DNA from: Epiperipatus broadwayi
Taxonomy: Eukaryota > Onychophora > Udeonychophora > Euonychophora > Peripatidae
Assembly: GCA_028023455.1 (NCBI GenBank)
Contig: JAQFVV010012446.1
Location: forward strand, 6,947,501 to 7,011,500
Direction: 5' to 3'
DNA: 64,000 nt
The position numbers and the translations under genes are program-made. Below, in pieces: positions 1 to 11,743 of the stretch; positions within the stretch are counted from its first letter, which is position 1, and each line of letters begins with the position of its first letter. Below the pieces are notes generated by a model, which saw nothing but the letters and a program-made list of their open reading frames with translations, was not told the DNA's origin and did not search any database.

Positions 1-2092
1 ATGCCTGAAAACTGAAATTTGATGCTGAGTTTTCGTCTTCAAATCAATTTACAGTGTCTACAGTCTCATCCATGAATCACCCAACTTTAAAATTGCTAAC
101 TTTGAAATGACGGAGTAGAGCCGGAAAGAAGGCTATTTTCCCCTCGGGAATGGCCGGCCGCTGCTCTGTACCATCGAAAGCTGTCACCTAAGGAACCCTG
201 AAACTGCTGCTGCTGCCGAAATATGAACAATCCCAGAGTTTGCTGCTGAATCGGGTAAACCTGCCGACCATCAATCAACCTGCAAATGCTTCTCCAGAGG
301 TAACCCCACATTAACCCAAGAGCTTTTGTGATTCCTATAACTAATATGCTATAGCTATTTTAATTTGTTTTTCCATTTTACTTCCCCTCTTTTCTTCCAT
401 AGTGTAAGCTTATGATTAAAACACCTGTAGAGGTCCCTACTATCGCATTTTATATGCATATTATCGAGGTTATAGCCTCAGTAAATATTACTTACGTAAT
501 CAATGTGCATTTAATAAATTTATAATTACAACTTTGACTTTATTATGTATTACTTTAAAATGTTATAATAATCAATAATTTTGCTCTCTATCCTTGGGTT
601 AATATTTTCTATTTATTAATCTTTATTTTATTATGATAATGTGTCAGAATAGTCTTTGACCGAATGAAAGCAAGACGCCGATATTAAGGCATCTTAAATT
701 TATAAAATCCCCAATTTTATTATCTCGTGAATCACTCTTTCTAGGGCTATTCTAATCTTCATTAATATGTATAATTTTAAAATCTACATTTTATTGATTT
801 TAACCTATTATGAGAGTATGTGCGAGGTCAATGATTAAATGTGTCCCAAATGCATGATTGCGTAAATAAATCTATGCTTTTCAAACCTGCAAGCATGCAT
901 TTTCCTATTTTAAAATATTCTGCTTTAATTTCAAAGTTCGTAATTGACGTCGAGAATGGGCGAACCCTTTTAAATAAATTTCTGGGAATTTGATTGGGCA
1001 TTTTCTCAATCTAAGTGAATCCATTTTAATGTTTTATATACATTAGTCGAGTATTGCTGGTAAATGAATTGTTTGTCGAGACCGCTTTCTTTCTCTCCAA
1101 CGGTTTTAAACGGCCAAGTCCGTTCCCCTTTCGCTTTCTGCAGTTCCCAGTCAGAGTGTGTACTCAAATGTCACACCTGAGGATTAGATACAGCTGTCAC
1201 CCAATCGCTAAATTTTGGATGAGTCCAGACTTCGACTGTCCATGACAACATATTCCTATGGGTCAGCGGCGAGATGCCCTCCATAGTCATTTCAAATATT
1301 TACCTTTATTTTACTTATATATTTTACAAAGCATCCATGATTTAAATATATCACACCCTCCATCCTTTAATAAATTCATTATTAGCAATACCGACCTCCC
1401 AATATAACTTTAATTATAATTATAAAATAAATGCTTTGATCACATCCCCATTTTATCGTTTAGTAAGCCTTGGTCCGTGCTATTCTCAAAATCAAGAAGT
1501 ATTCTATAAACCTTAATATTCAAATGTTTTATTAAACTTCAAAGTTACTCAAAGCACCTCGCACATGTTCCCATCTCTTTTATGCACATTATCATAATAC
1601 TATATTAGCCGAGGGATAGACTGTATATTCTTAACAACCTTTTATGTAATTTTATGGAATGTTATGCTAACAGTCGTTTTAGTAAGCGTCCCTGTCTCAT
1701 ATAAGCAGACAGTGGTGTTATATATATATATTTCTCTATCTAAATAAATCTTTTAAATCTAATTTTGATCTTTTATTTTATTGATCCCTATCACTGTCTT
1801 GGTCTATCTATCTATTTTTATACATTTCTTTTGTACAATCCATAGATGTAAATTAGCAACCCAAACTTATCTTAGTATAGAGTCTCTTTGTTTCTCCCTG
1901 ACCACCAGGCACCGGTAAAGGGATATATTATTAGTAGCATTAGAAGCGTTATCACATAGGTGGCGCTGTGGAATTTAGACTTTAGATTCGAACTTAGTAT
2001 ATCTAGAAGGCAACCTCTCCTAGAGTGTTCAATTTCGTGTTTGGGGTTTGAATTCTGCAGTGTGTTAGCAAGATAGATGATTCTGACCGTTA
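1..2092 (+). repeat. Long interspersed repeat A, right end (5' part outside window)
   Basis: This stretch is richer in CG dinucleotides than its surroundings. Its right end resembles the insert at 15,976-18,549: both carry CTGACCACC..GCC about 200 bp before the end, then a GAATTCTGCA block, and stop at CTGACCGTTACAAT. Further left, both share the words TATGCTATAGCT and CTGCTGC. The copies are diverged and have no protein-coding frame that I recognise. The end TTACA would suit an LTR, but no paired LTR, primer-binding site or polypurine tract is visible here, so the class stays open (solo LTR or other non-coding element). Confidence 0.45.
360..525 (+). repeat. Dispersed repeat D, copy 1
   Basis: It contains GTAAGCTTATGATTAA, ACCTGTAGAGGTCC and, about 60 bp on, CAGTAAATATTACTTACG then TAATCAATGTGCATTTA. 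The same two blocks appear at 52,790-52,935 and 57,195-57,330, in other order or orientation. Nothing coding is visible. It lies inside repeat A and may be nested in it. Confidence 0.5.
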
Positions 2093-2764
2093 CAATGGAT
2101 ATAAGATTTTTGTTTTTTTTTAATGAGAAGTAGATTGATCTGAATTCAAAATATTTGCTCCAATATCTTTAAAGAATATCAAAATACTATGAGAATGTAA
2201 TTAATCAAGAAGACCATTGTACAGCTAATAAAATCATTATTTAAAAAAAGAGAAATTCTCTTGTAATACATTTTAACAACTCCATTCTGTTCCAGAGATG
2301 CCATCTGCTGTAAACTTGAATAATCAATAGATGGTAGTGCTTATCAAAAACACATCCAATGCCATTCTTTTTCTGTACCCAGGGAAGTTTCTGACTTATG
2401 GGGATTTGGACTGTGAACTAATTGTCTGGAAGCCATCTTTTAAACTTTTTTTTTTTTAAATAAACTTATTTTTAATGTTTTACACATACAGTTTGATGAT
2501 ATGGTATTTAAATAATGTAAAAGTTAAGTGCTGGTTAAAGGTATGAGTGTCAAAGCACACTCCATCTAGATCCGATTTTCTCTCAGATGAAGACCTTAAG
2601 CCAGAAACTTGTGTGGGAGTGTAATAAGTATTAGCATTTAATAATTGCTCTTGAAAAACATGCATATGCAGTGATGTTTCTTTGTGTGGGTGTATATTTA
2701 AATATTTAACTTTACTAAAATGTTAATGTGCATTTAGGCTTTTAGATCTAATCATTCTTTACAT
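2093..2764. other. No gene; faint foldback relic
   Basis: Nothing is recognised except a decayed scrap at about 2,560-2,640. There CTCTCAGAT..AAGACCTTAAGCCAGAAACT matches the FB1 block CTCTCAGATCC..GGCCACAAGCCAGAAACT. Its ends cannot be placed. Confidence 0.35.
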
Positions 2765-3602
2765 AATTTCTGATGACAAGAAAGGATGGTCTCTCCAAGT
2801 TCAGCTTATCTTCTCCGATCTCTAGACTCTCTTATTCACATCACTATAGCACACTTCCTTATTTCCATGCATTTCACGTGTCTCTTTTTAGGTCTTTTAC
2901 AATCTCTTGGAATCCAGTTTAAGATTTCAACTGTCCATCTATTATAATTTTTTTCTACCAATATATTCATCCCAACTCCATTTTAGTCTTAATTCTTTCA
3001 ATGATGTCAATAACACCTGTTTGTTCTCTCATCGATGTATTTCATTTTTGATCTCTTCTTGTTTTTCCTAACATACATTTCTCCATACTTCATTGAATGG
3101 TCTGAAGTCTCTGTATTGCTCTTCTGTCAAACTGGTAACACCTTTATTAAAAAATCTTCCTTTTCAAACACATAAGCATATTTTCTTTTAATAAGTTATT
3201 TCTACCGAAAGCATTCCAACCAAGTTTAATTCTCTTATTAATTTTATCCATTATGTTTCCATCTATAGTAATAATCTGACCAAGATATTTCTAGTTGCTA
3301 GCTTCTATTAAATCATCATTATCAATCTCTATTTTCTTATTTTGAGAAAATACATTTAACATTTATCTTTCTTTCATCTGATAACTCTTGCAACTTTTTC
3401 TGAAGCTCTAAAACATAATTTGCAAAAACAACTACGCTTCTGCAAAATCCAAATAATTTAAATAATTTTTATTTATTTTATTTCTTCCCATTTTATCCAT
3501 AAAATACTTTTTGCAAAGCTGCTGTAAAAGGTTTTGGAGATATGAAGTCACTCTGTCATACACTCTTCTCAATGTAATCATTTTAGTATCATTATGTAAT
3601 TT

Positions 3603-3740
3603 GATTATTGCTGTTGCATTTTTTATAAATATTCTTCAGAATATGACTATATCCTGGGGCTATACTTTGATGATTATTGCTGTTGCATTTTTCATAAATA
3701 TTCTTCAGAATATGACTATATCCTGGGGCTATACTTTGAT
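3603..3740 (+). repeat. 69-bp tandem duplication inside the LINE
   Basis: Two 69-bp units, 3,603-3,671 and 3,672-3,740, differ at one base that I see (a T/C in the T-run). Each begins GATTATTGCTGTTGCATTTT and ends TGGGGCTATACTTTGAT. They give the repeated peptide AVAFFINILQNMTISW in a meaningless plus-strand frame. The duplicated part corresponds to the RT segment also duplicated at 36,651-37,158. Confidence 0.95.
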
Positions 3741-4300
3741 GATTCAATGCTTTACTCAATGAAGAAATGCTTATAGCATTAAATGGGCCTTTTCATAATC
3801 TACAAATCCAAAACATAATGACAACTCCTATTCATTGGTTCCTTATATAACTTTTCTCAATACATGGATATGATCCATTGTACTAAAACCACTTTTAAAT
3901 CTAGCATCTTTTTTTGTTTGGTTAAAATTTAAAGTTTGCTGTAGACGAATTGTAATTATTTTGGCAAAAATTTTGTATGGAAATGATAAAAGTCTGATAG
4001 ATCTGTAATTTGTACTATCTTTTTTATCATCTTTTTTAAATATTAATATTAATACTGCATTTTTTCAATCATCTGGTACATCTTTATCATTTAAACATTT
4101 GATATATAACTTTGCCAAATTTTTTTCTATTTCTTCACTTGCTTCTTTTAAGATATCAATTATAATTCCATCATTACTGGAGCTTTTCCCTTCTTGTAAA
4201 ATTTAATGGCATGACTCACTTCATTTAAAATTTCTGGGCAATTTAGAAGATATATTAGCTGTGTGAGATACTTGTTCTTGTTCATTATTGCTATCTTGTT

Positions 4301-4897
4301 AAACCACTAAACATCACATGATCACCATCTTTAATGCTAGCACATAACTGTTATTAAACAGGCAAAACTCTCCATACAGTAGTGCCATCCTGTGCCAACC
4401 AGAGTGATCAATGGCACTACTGTATGGAGAGTTTTGCCTGTTTAATAAGTTATGTGCTAACATTAGAGATGGTAATCATGTGATGTTTAGTGGTTTAGCA
4501 CCAATCCTGCTTAATAGGATAGTGGTGGCTATTGTTGTTAATGAGCCAAAGACACCAAAATGTATGGGTGCTGAACTGAGTTCAAGCCCATATGACTATA
4601 TAAGCTATTGAGTTTAGATTGAAAATATTATTGTGTTTTCAATTTCATTCTCATAGTTTTGTAGTTAAGTAGAGATAAACGGTGGCTGCTGGAGGGTTGC
4701 ATTAGGCACTAAGATTCAGGTGTAGTGCTCTCAGATCCAAGACTCCTCATTGACGAAGGCCACAAGCCAGAAACTAATCTGGGGATATTAGATTAGTAGG
4801 CATTAGATGGGGATTTTATGCACAAGCCTTCTGGCATCCATTGATTACTCTGGTTGGCACAAAGTGGCAGTACTGTATGGAGAGTTTTGCCTGTTTA
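4301..4897 (-). mobile_element. FB1 foldback element, copy a (nested in LINE)
   Basis: A near-perfect inverted repeat lies at 4,301-4,389 and 4,410-4,498 around a 20-nt loop. The outer word is AAACCACTAAACATCACATG and the inner word TCTCCATACAGTAGTGCCA. It is followed by the family's long unique-arm blocks (CCAAAGACACCAAAATGTAT; AGCCAGAAACTAATCTGGGG) and ends GGAGAGTTTTGCCTGTTTAA. It interrupts the minus-strand LINE exactly between sequence matching 37,605 and 37,625. The flanks ATTGCTATCTTGTT and ATATAATTCTTGAT look like a decayed target duplication of about 14 bp. Long plus-strand frames here are translations of the repeat, not genes. Confidence 0.8.
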
Positions 4898-5135
4898 ATA
4901 TAATTCTTGATAGAACTTTTCTATACATTTCATGATGTCATATTTTTTTTTAATAATAGTTCCATCTTCGGTAATAAGTTTCCTATCAATACCAAGATGT
5001 TGTTTTACACTCTTGAGACTTTTATTCTCTTCTGAGCTTTCTTTAATGTTCACAATTATACTTTCTTATATCATTATCAACTCTTTTTCATATTTTACGA
5101 AATTTGAGCTATTTAATCCTTCTTATAATGCTTTT

Positions 5136-5250
5136 AACTGAAAGAAGACCCTTTGAGTCCTCTTGGAGGCCTTAAAGGAACCAAGCAGGGCAAATTCCTA
5201 ATGTCCACTCCATATGTTATTGTAGTTGCAGCTGTTATTATCACCATATG
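5136..5250 (+). mobile_element. LINE 5' untranslated segment, inverted
   Basis: TAACTGAAAGAAGACCCTTT and CTTGGAGGCCTTAAAGGAAC match the reverse complement of 39,350-39,470, the 5' end of the RTE copy. In this window position it runs on the plus strand while the rest of the copy (2,765-5,135) runs on the minus strand. The roughly 1.5 kb between the two segments is absent. This is the arrangement expected from a 5' inversion during insertion (twin priming). Confidence 0.75.
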
Positions 5251-5900
5251 ACTAAAAATAATTTGTTAATCCAATTAGCTTATGCCAGATTGCAAAAGCT
5301 GTATACATTTTAAATTTCTTCCTAGACATTTTAAGCTTTTATGTCTAATGTTATAATTTTGTCTTGGAGCAGAGGTAAAAATTGAATTTGTAAATAAAAT
5401 TCGTAAATGCAATGTATCTTGGCTCAAATTAACAGAAAGAATTCATTTTCATCATATCATTCATAACATAAATTGTATCTTTACTAAAAATGTTATTATT
5501 AATGGAATTAATTCTCTACAGTAATGACCTTCCTCTCCACATTAGATCTAAATATAGTTCAGTTTTAAAATAGGAAGTTGAACATTTGTTGTTAAAATAA
5601 TTTGCTTTAAAAAGAGAAAGATATATTGGTAATTATAATTTTTTTTACAATATTATTTGTGTGTGTGTTTATTTTTGAGAACTTATATACTGTTATTATT
5701 TGTTTGTATTTTTGCATATATTTTGGATTTTCAGAAAATCAATTATTTACCGAATTACATCATTTGCTGAATTAAATATACGTTTACTTGGCAATAAGGA
5801 CAATCATCTATCTATCTACAAAAAATTTGTCAACAATCACAAAGTATTACAAAGTTCTTCATGGGTCTTGTCTTTTTGCTTGTGATAACATTTTTTGTCT
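5251..5900. other. No gene recognised
   Basis: AT-rich sequence with a short GT run near 5,658-5,670. Nothing is recognised. Confidence 0.5.
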
Positions 5901-5901
5901 A

Positions 5902-6235
5902 AAGGAGTAACAAGAAAGGATCTAAAGCATAGTGCCTGAGTGAGAGAACAATGAGTATCAATCTCATTATTGAAGGAAATGAGACATTGAAATGGAGCTG
6001 AGTTGGATGTATTGCTAGAACAGACATTAGTAGGTGGAGATTTAAAGTCTTAAACTGGATTCCAAGAGGTTATAAAAGACCTAGAAAGAGACCAGAGGTG
6101 AGGTGAATGAATAAATTAAGAAAGATCGCTGATGATATGTGGTTAAGAGAAACTACTAATTAGAAAAAGCGGTTTAAACTTGGAAAGACATTTACCCCAC
6201 ATTGTATTGATAGTGATTGAAAATGATGAGATTGT
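5902..6235 (+). pseudogene. RTE-like LINE, 3' fragment
   Basis: This matches the 3' end of the plus-strand copy at 53,147-55,352. AATGGAGCTGAGTTGGATGT corresponds to the KWSWAGH-type block and CTGGATTCCAAGAGGTTATA to NWIPRG. It ends with ATTGATAGTGATTGAAAATG and a short GAT-rich tail, the usual 3' end of this family here. It is 5'-truncated and full of stops. Confidence 0.8.
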
Positions 6236-6680
6236 TGAACACTCGTAGTACAAAATGTCCCTCATCTAAGCATTTGTTATTAGCATTAATTTATATATGT
6301 GCAGCAAGCATTATATTTTCACATTCATGTATAAATGAATATTGCTCTCATTCCAATAGCCTCATTATTTGTATTTGCTTTTGATATAAGATTTTACATT
6401 ATGTTTACATTCTCATACTAATAGCTGCCAAATAAGAGGTATGCTGGTTAATGCAGATGATGATGAATACTAGGATTACCATATTTTCAGTTCATAAAGT
6501 ACAAGACAAAATAAAAATAAAACTTTTTAATAATACTTGCCAAACCAAATAATAATATTTATTAAACAAATCAAAATACTGGACAAAAATATTAATTTTT
6601 AAACTGAGCAAAATTATTTTTTTAATTTTTTTTAACGCATATTTTTCATTCGAGTGAATTTTTTTAATTATCCATTTTTA
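6236..6680. other. No gene recognised
   Basis: Low-complexity AT-rich DNA. AGGATTACCATATTTTCAG near 6,473-6,492 resembles ends seen on some hAT elements and might be the outer end of the neighbouring hAT, but no partner end was found on the far side. Confidence 0.3.
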
Positions 6681-6689
6681 ATTAGGTCG

Positions 6690-8402
6690 TAGAATGACAT
6701 CTGCATTTATTTCTATTTGTAATGGCTTACTGTCTTCTACTAACAATCTGTTTCGAACGTCAGGCCAAATGTTTCTCACAGTCGAAAAAATTTGCTCATC
6801 TGATGCTGTGAATCTCGGCAGACAAAAAATTCTAATAATTTTGTGAAGGTAGGACCTTCACTTTCATTTGCTTGAAGCATTTTAAATACTTCAATTCAAA
6901 CAATATTCATAGAAGTTTTGATATTTCCTCTTTTCTGCTTTACTTTTCTCAATTCTTTGTTTTAAATCTTGCAGTACAATTTTTATAATCAAAATTTCAT
7001 CAAAAATTTTGTCTCTATCAATAGACAATTCTTCAAAGCGAAATGAGTTAATAAATTCTGCTAATTTTTCAACAGCCGATCATTAAAGCTCAAAAACCTC
7101 ATTTATTTTTATCCATAAGGAATTTCTATGTGTCATGGGGGCTATTTTACCACATTTCTAAGTAATAAAATACATCGTCTATAAAAACTTAAAACATGAT
7201 TTTTAAAGTTACCTTCATTTACATAGTCAGGCATCTTTTGTTTGCAAAATTGAGGAATAAAATTTATTATCTTTTCTGGCCTTTAATTTTATTTTTATTT
7301 TCATGTATGTTAAAGCAACCTCTATAGCTGAAATTTTATTTCTTTCAAAAATACTTATAATTTTTTGGAAAATTTGAAAGCTGCCATTAATAAATAAAGC
7401 AACAATTCACTGAATGAGTTTTCAAAAAACTTTTTTATTAATTTTGGACAAGAATTGTCAAATTCATAAAGAAAAAGATTTAAATTCTTCCCAAATTATA
7501 AAAGAATCTTATGAAGGGCTGTAATAGATTTTAAAAATCTTGTAGTATTGCGTGATAACAATTTCTTGAATTTTATGTCTGCAAATTTCCCAGAATTCAT
7601 TTCATTTCTCCACTCTGAGTGCATAAGTATGAAAATATCTATATCTTTTAATTATGACCATTTCTATATTAAAAAGTAGTTTATTAGTGCTATTCTGTCT
7701 ACTATGATGCATAATATGGATATAGCACCCAATACCTAGAAGTTTTCTGCCAATTTTTTTGTTGTAATTTTACGGGAACGTTATTTTTACCTTCATTGCA
7801 CTCATCCAAAATTTGTGTTTATCAGCACAATAAGATTGTTTTCCCCCTAAATCTAATTTTTTAAGTGCTTTAATTATGTGTTCATTTAAAATGTCTGACA
7901 TTTCTCTTTTTAAATCATCACATTCTATCAACTGACTTTAATTCCAATTTGTAGAATAAAATATTCTAGGTCACATAGGCACAAGTTTTACATTTAATTT
8001 TTTTTTATTACAACTATAGATTTAGCAATAAAATTTGACATATTTTAATTCTTTTTGTACTTTATTCATATTAAAAGAGTCAGTTACATTATTAGCTATA
8101 GTTTCTGTTTTTGTCCTAAATATTGGAATATTTTAAATTGTAAAATTTTGAAATGAGCTTACACTGGCATTCAGATATTTTAAAACTTCATTGATCATAA
8201 ATAAATATATTGAATGCTAATGTAACTTCCTAACCATATGAGTATAATTGTCAGATTTCATTTCCTTGTCTTTAAAAAATACTTCAAGAGACTTACTCAC
8301 ATTACTTATTTTTTTAGTTTTCTGATGTTTTGAAGAGTTTACATGTTTAATGATGTTCCTTCTTTTGTCAAACACCAGAATAAACCTATTATTGCAAGAC
8401 AT
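6690..8402 (-). pseudogene. hAT-family transposase, decayed
   Basis: Read on the minus strand, this shows the order expected for a hAT transposase (cut-and-paste DDE/RNase H-fold enzyme). An N-terminal BED-like zinc-finger tail NIIKHVNSSKHQKTKK followed by SLEVFFKDKEMK lies near 8,260-8,350. A middle segment LSRNTTRFLKSITALHK lies near 7,500-7,560, equivalent to the conserved 'TRWLS' region but with the W and L lost. The C-terminal dimerisation-like segment VRNIWPDVRNRLLVED lies near 6,735-6,785. Stops and frameshifts separate these pieces. No convincing terminal inverted repeats or 8-bp duplication were found, so the ends are those of recognisable coding sequence only. The family call rests on three colinear motifs. 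Confidence 0.65.
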
Positions 8403-10902
8403 ATGAAATTATCATTTTCATTTCTATGTTCTAGCTTTAGAAATTTATATTCATTTTGTAATTCTGCATTAAATACAAATATAAATCAAATAAATGAAGT
8501 TATAAATTCTTTAATTAACTTAATTAAACTAACCATCAAATGCAAATGACAATTTACATGTTGCAGTTCACTACTTAATTCAGCTTAGACGCATAATCAG
8601 TTATTACAATGTAATTTTTTCCTGTTTTGAAATTGACTGATAATATGAGATTTTTGTAAATATGGACAATTTGCTTATTTTTTAAAAGTATGGTGCAGAC
8701 ACGGACAAGACATTCAAAATATGAACTGTCCATACTGAAGCAATGGATCTGTAGATCAGATCCACACTTCATGTCTTTCTATATTTCTAAACTAGGATCG
8801 AACTTTATCCTTGCTTGTAAACGATTATTATAAAACTTTCTGTCTGCCTTCTTATATATATTGAATTTCCAGATGAATAATTAGTCAATAAAATCTTAAA
8901 TTTTCTATTTAAAACTTTTATTATAAATATTAAATGTACACGGATATATATATGTGGATACATATATATATATATAATTATAGACGGAAACTTTTGTCAT
9001 TTTTTCTAAGTCAGAGTATTTTATTCCGGAGATTCACTTTTGCGATAGATCATTAATCACATTCTTTAGTATAAAACAAAAGAAAATCCATTAGCAAAGT
9101 AGAAATGGAATTTTTAATTAAATTAAAAGTAAATCGTAGGAAAGTTGTTTTAAAGAAAAATTCTTCAAATCTACGTTAAGTTTAAAATAGATTTGAAGCA
9201 ATAAAATCATTGGATTTATCGGAAGAGTGGATCTCATTGCCAAAGTCAAATATATCCATTTTGCCTTGGGCTGAGGTAAAGGGGGGAATTTTCGAGAAGT
9301 TTTCTGGAAACATATAAATAATAGACCAGGAGAATAATAGAGGAGGTCATTATCATTTTAGTTGAGGAAGCAGCATGCTGAATCCACGTCGGTTTTTCTT
9401 TAAAAATAAGTGCGGCAATATGTTTTTGGGATAAGCGGAACCTGATCTGCTTAGTTCCCGTTGTCCCAGGTGTGATCGCAAAAATATCACAAAGCTGGGA
9501 AAATTTCGTTAAAATATTTTATTTTTGGACTGCTGAACTGTGGAACTCTTGAACAGAACTCAATATTCCTATGCTGAAATAATGAAAGCCAACCTTAAGT
9601 TATTGTTCCATCATGGGACCTAAATTTCAAGTTCGTATTGTGAATAAATTAGATAATATCTTTTAAACCGTTTTATATTCCTAACCTCCTAATTTATTTC
9701 CAACTCCAGGTGACCATATAATTAATTGTTTTATAAAGAAATGTCTTCTAAATGTAATTCTCCCTAGTTATATTTAAAATATTGTATTAACTAAAGTTTG
9801 TAATCTTGACTTTCTATAATTTAACTTTAATGTCTCTGCTATACATTTTATCTATCTTAAATTATGCCTCAACATCAAAACTTTTCTTATAAAGTGGTCT
9901 ATAAATGATATTTATTACTTATCTATAAATATATATTGTTTAGATTTATAAATATCTTATTTAAAATTCTATTTATGTGCCAATTTGTTCCATCTCAACA
10001 AATTCATACCTATCTTGTTCCCTTTTTGTATTATGAATTAAATGATTTGCTACCTATTTCCTGACCAACAATTGTCGGTAAATAAATAAATATAAATAAA
10101 TATTTGCTCTTAATGGTCATTTAATTAGAGTACCCTTTTTGTCAAGATGAAATGACTTTATTTTATTTTATATTTTTATTCTAAAAACCTATTTCATGCA
10201 CAGATGGTTTAGTTTTGGGGGAGACACTAGATCAAGTGTGGAACTGTTAATTAATTATTCAATTTTAAAAGAACAAAAACGGGGTTAGAAGGTTATTTTT
10301 CACTAAATCATAACAGAGAATTTAGTAATATTAAATTTAAAATGTTGGTGGGATTTCGTTTTGAGGGGAGATACCCTAAACAAAAATATAATATTTGAGA
10401 TTTATTTGTTGATATCTGATCTTGGTCAATTCGCTACTATATAAATATAATCTTATGTGGCTCAATATAATTTTAGTTAAAGTAATTTTTAAAATGATGT
10501 TTTTCAGTATTTGCTTTTGCATTCTCCAACATTCTACTTGATTGACTGCTTTGTCTGTTTGATCACTGTATCAGAATTATACCGCGTGATAGATTCACTG
10601 GCTAAAATGTAGGTCAGGATATGAAAGACAAAAATGGGAAGACCCAAGGTAAGCTGAGCTTAGCAAGCCTTGGCGATTCTTGGTCTTTCACCTGAAATAT
10701 TTTGAGGTTTTGCAGATTGTGTAAAACATTTATCTCTATTTTTGTTGTCATTGGAACTGGGCAGTGGGATTGGGTTTGTGTTGGTTTGTCATTTCTAATG
10801 CTGTATGTGATTATTTTCTATTTCTTTTAGCATATCGTAGCAGGTTGACTATGGTTTGGTCAAATTAGTTTATATTTTATTATCATTAGCATGGTTATTT
10901 AT
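8403..10902. other. No gene recognised; TA microsatellite
   Basis: A TA-rich microsatellite lies at about 8,943-8,976. The part around 9,290-9,480 is less AT-rich and holds ACATATAAATAA about 70 bp before an ATG that opens only 19 codons; a promoter or first exon is possible but unsupported. GGAAGACCCAAGGTAAGCTG at 10,636-10,655 looks like a splice donor, but no exon could be built on it. Confidence 0.4.
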
Positions 10903-11100
10903 GAATATTGTAATCCACTTGCATTTAAGCGTATCACTCTCCTCAAGACCATTTCTGAAAAACAATCAAATTAGTTCTCTCTTATAATGAATTTATTTTA
11001 CGAATATCGTAATCCGCTTGCATTTAAGCGTATCACTCTCCTCGAGACCATTTCTGAAAAACAATCAAATTAGTTCTCTCTTATAATGAATTTATTTTAT
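10903..11100 (+). repeat. 99-bp tandem duplication
   Basis: Two units of 99 bp, 10,903-11,001 and 11,002-11,100, differ at only a few positions (TTGTAATCCACTT versus TCGTAATCCGCTT; CTCAAG versus CTCGAG). Both units contain GCATTTAAGCGTATCACTCT. The high identity suggests a recent duplication. No function is seen. Confidence 0.95.
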
Positions 11101-11499
11101 ATCAAAGTTATTTAAAAAGCTAAATTCTTTTATATATTTGTTTTCTTCCCACTCATACTCGAATTGGCGTCTATCAAAGAACTATAAGCATCCTTCTGTT
11201 TTAAATTAGCATATAAATTATACCGCTACCTTGTAAGAGGCATATGTTAGTTATATAATCAAAATTGTCTGTTAATGAGCAATGAAATTATTTAGTGAGA
11301 TATTAAAAAATTATAGATATGCTTTTTATTAAAATATATTATATATGAATTTTAATCTACCTGTGGTTTGTTTTTAATTAATTTTACTTTAAAATGTTTG
11401 TGTTTATATCTAAATATTGTACTGCTATCTGATGACTCAAAGTTACACACACATACCTTCATCAACTCATGTATACGTGTAATTAGGCTAAATGCTAGG

Positions 11500-11740
11500 G
11501 TTAAGTGTTAGAAATACCAGAGGTTGATGTTCTACCACTGTTGCTGTCGGCCGGAGTTAGAAAAGATTAATTGCTTGACTCAAAAGTGTTGTTAATTGGT
11601 TGTTAGATTTAGAGGGTGGGTAAACAGGTTAGAATCCATAAATATTCTTGATCTTCGATCTTGCATATGGTTGGATTTGAGGTACTTTTACCCAGACTAT
11701 GAATCATGTTGAATTAACATACAATTTTTGATCGGTACAA
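11500..11740 (-). repeat. LTR-like repeat C, copy 1
   Basis: The reverse complement begins TGTACCGATC and contains AAAAGTACCTCAAATCCAAC followed by TGCAAGATC. The start of the repeat at 44,092 has TGTACCGGTC, AAAAGTACCTCGAATCCAAT and TGCAAGATA in the same order. The TG start is LTR-like, but no second end is defined here. It lies immediately left of the LTR at 11,744. Confidence 0.5.
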
Positions 11741-11743
11741 TAC

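Larger units (their letters stand above)
2765..5135 (-). pseudogene. RTE-like LINE, decayed copy (EN-RT polyprotein remnant)
   Basis: This is a minus-strand non-LTR retrotransposon colinear with the better copy at 35,890-39,490, so the element's 3' end lies near 2,765. Reverse-transcriptase blocks are recognisable in pieces: the region before the palm near 4,020-4,200, the RHNETRK-type segment near 3,560-3,640, and the C-terminal RER..RWTIEILNW-type end near 2,850-2,930. Frames are broken throughout. The family is the animal RTE-type endonuclease/reverse transcriptase, about 3.3 kb with one ORF that copies its RNA at nicked DNA. The copy carries a 69-bp tandem duplication and a nested FB1 foldback element, and it joins an inverted 5' segment at about 5,136. 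It cannot be active. Confidence 0.8.

Noticed and set aside
4411-4611. 66-codon plus-strand frame ending DYISY
   Set aside because: It lies wholly within FB1 copy a; the same bases recur in other copies without the frame being kept.
9290-9440. Possible promoter and first exon (TATAAATA, then ATG)
   Set aside because: Only 19 codons follow and no donor or downstream exon could be identified.
10610-10660. Splice-donor-like AAGGTAAGC
   Set aside because: No acceptor or open frame of useful length precedes it.
10903-11100. CRISPR-like direct repeats
   Set aside because: Two long tandem units without spacers in animal DNA; a simple duplication.
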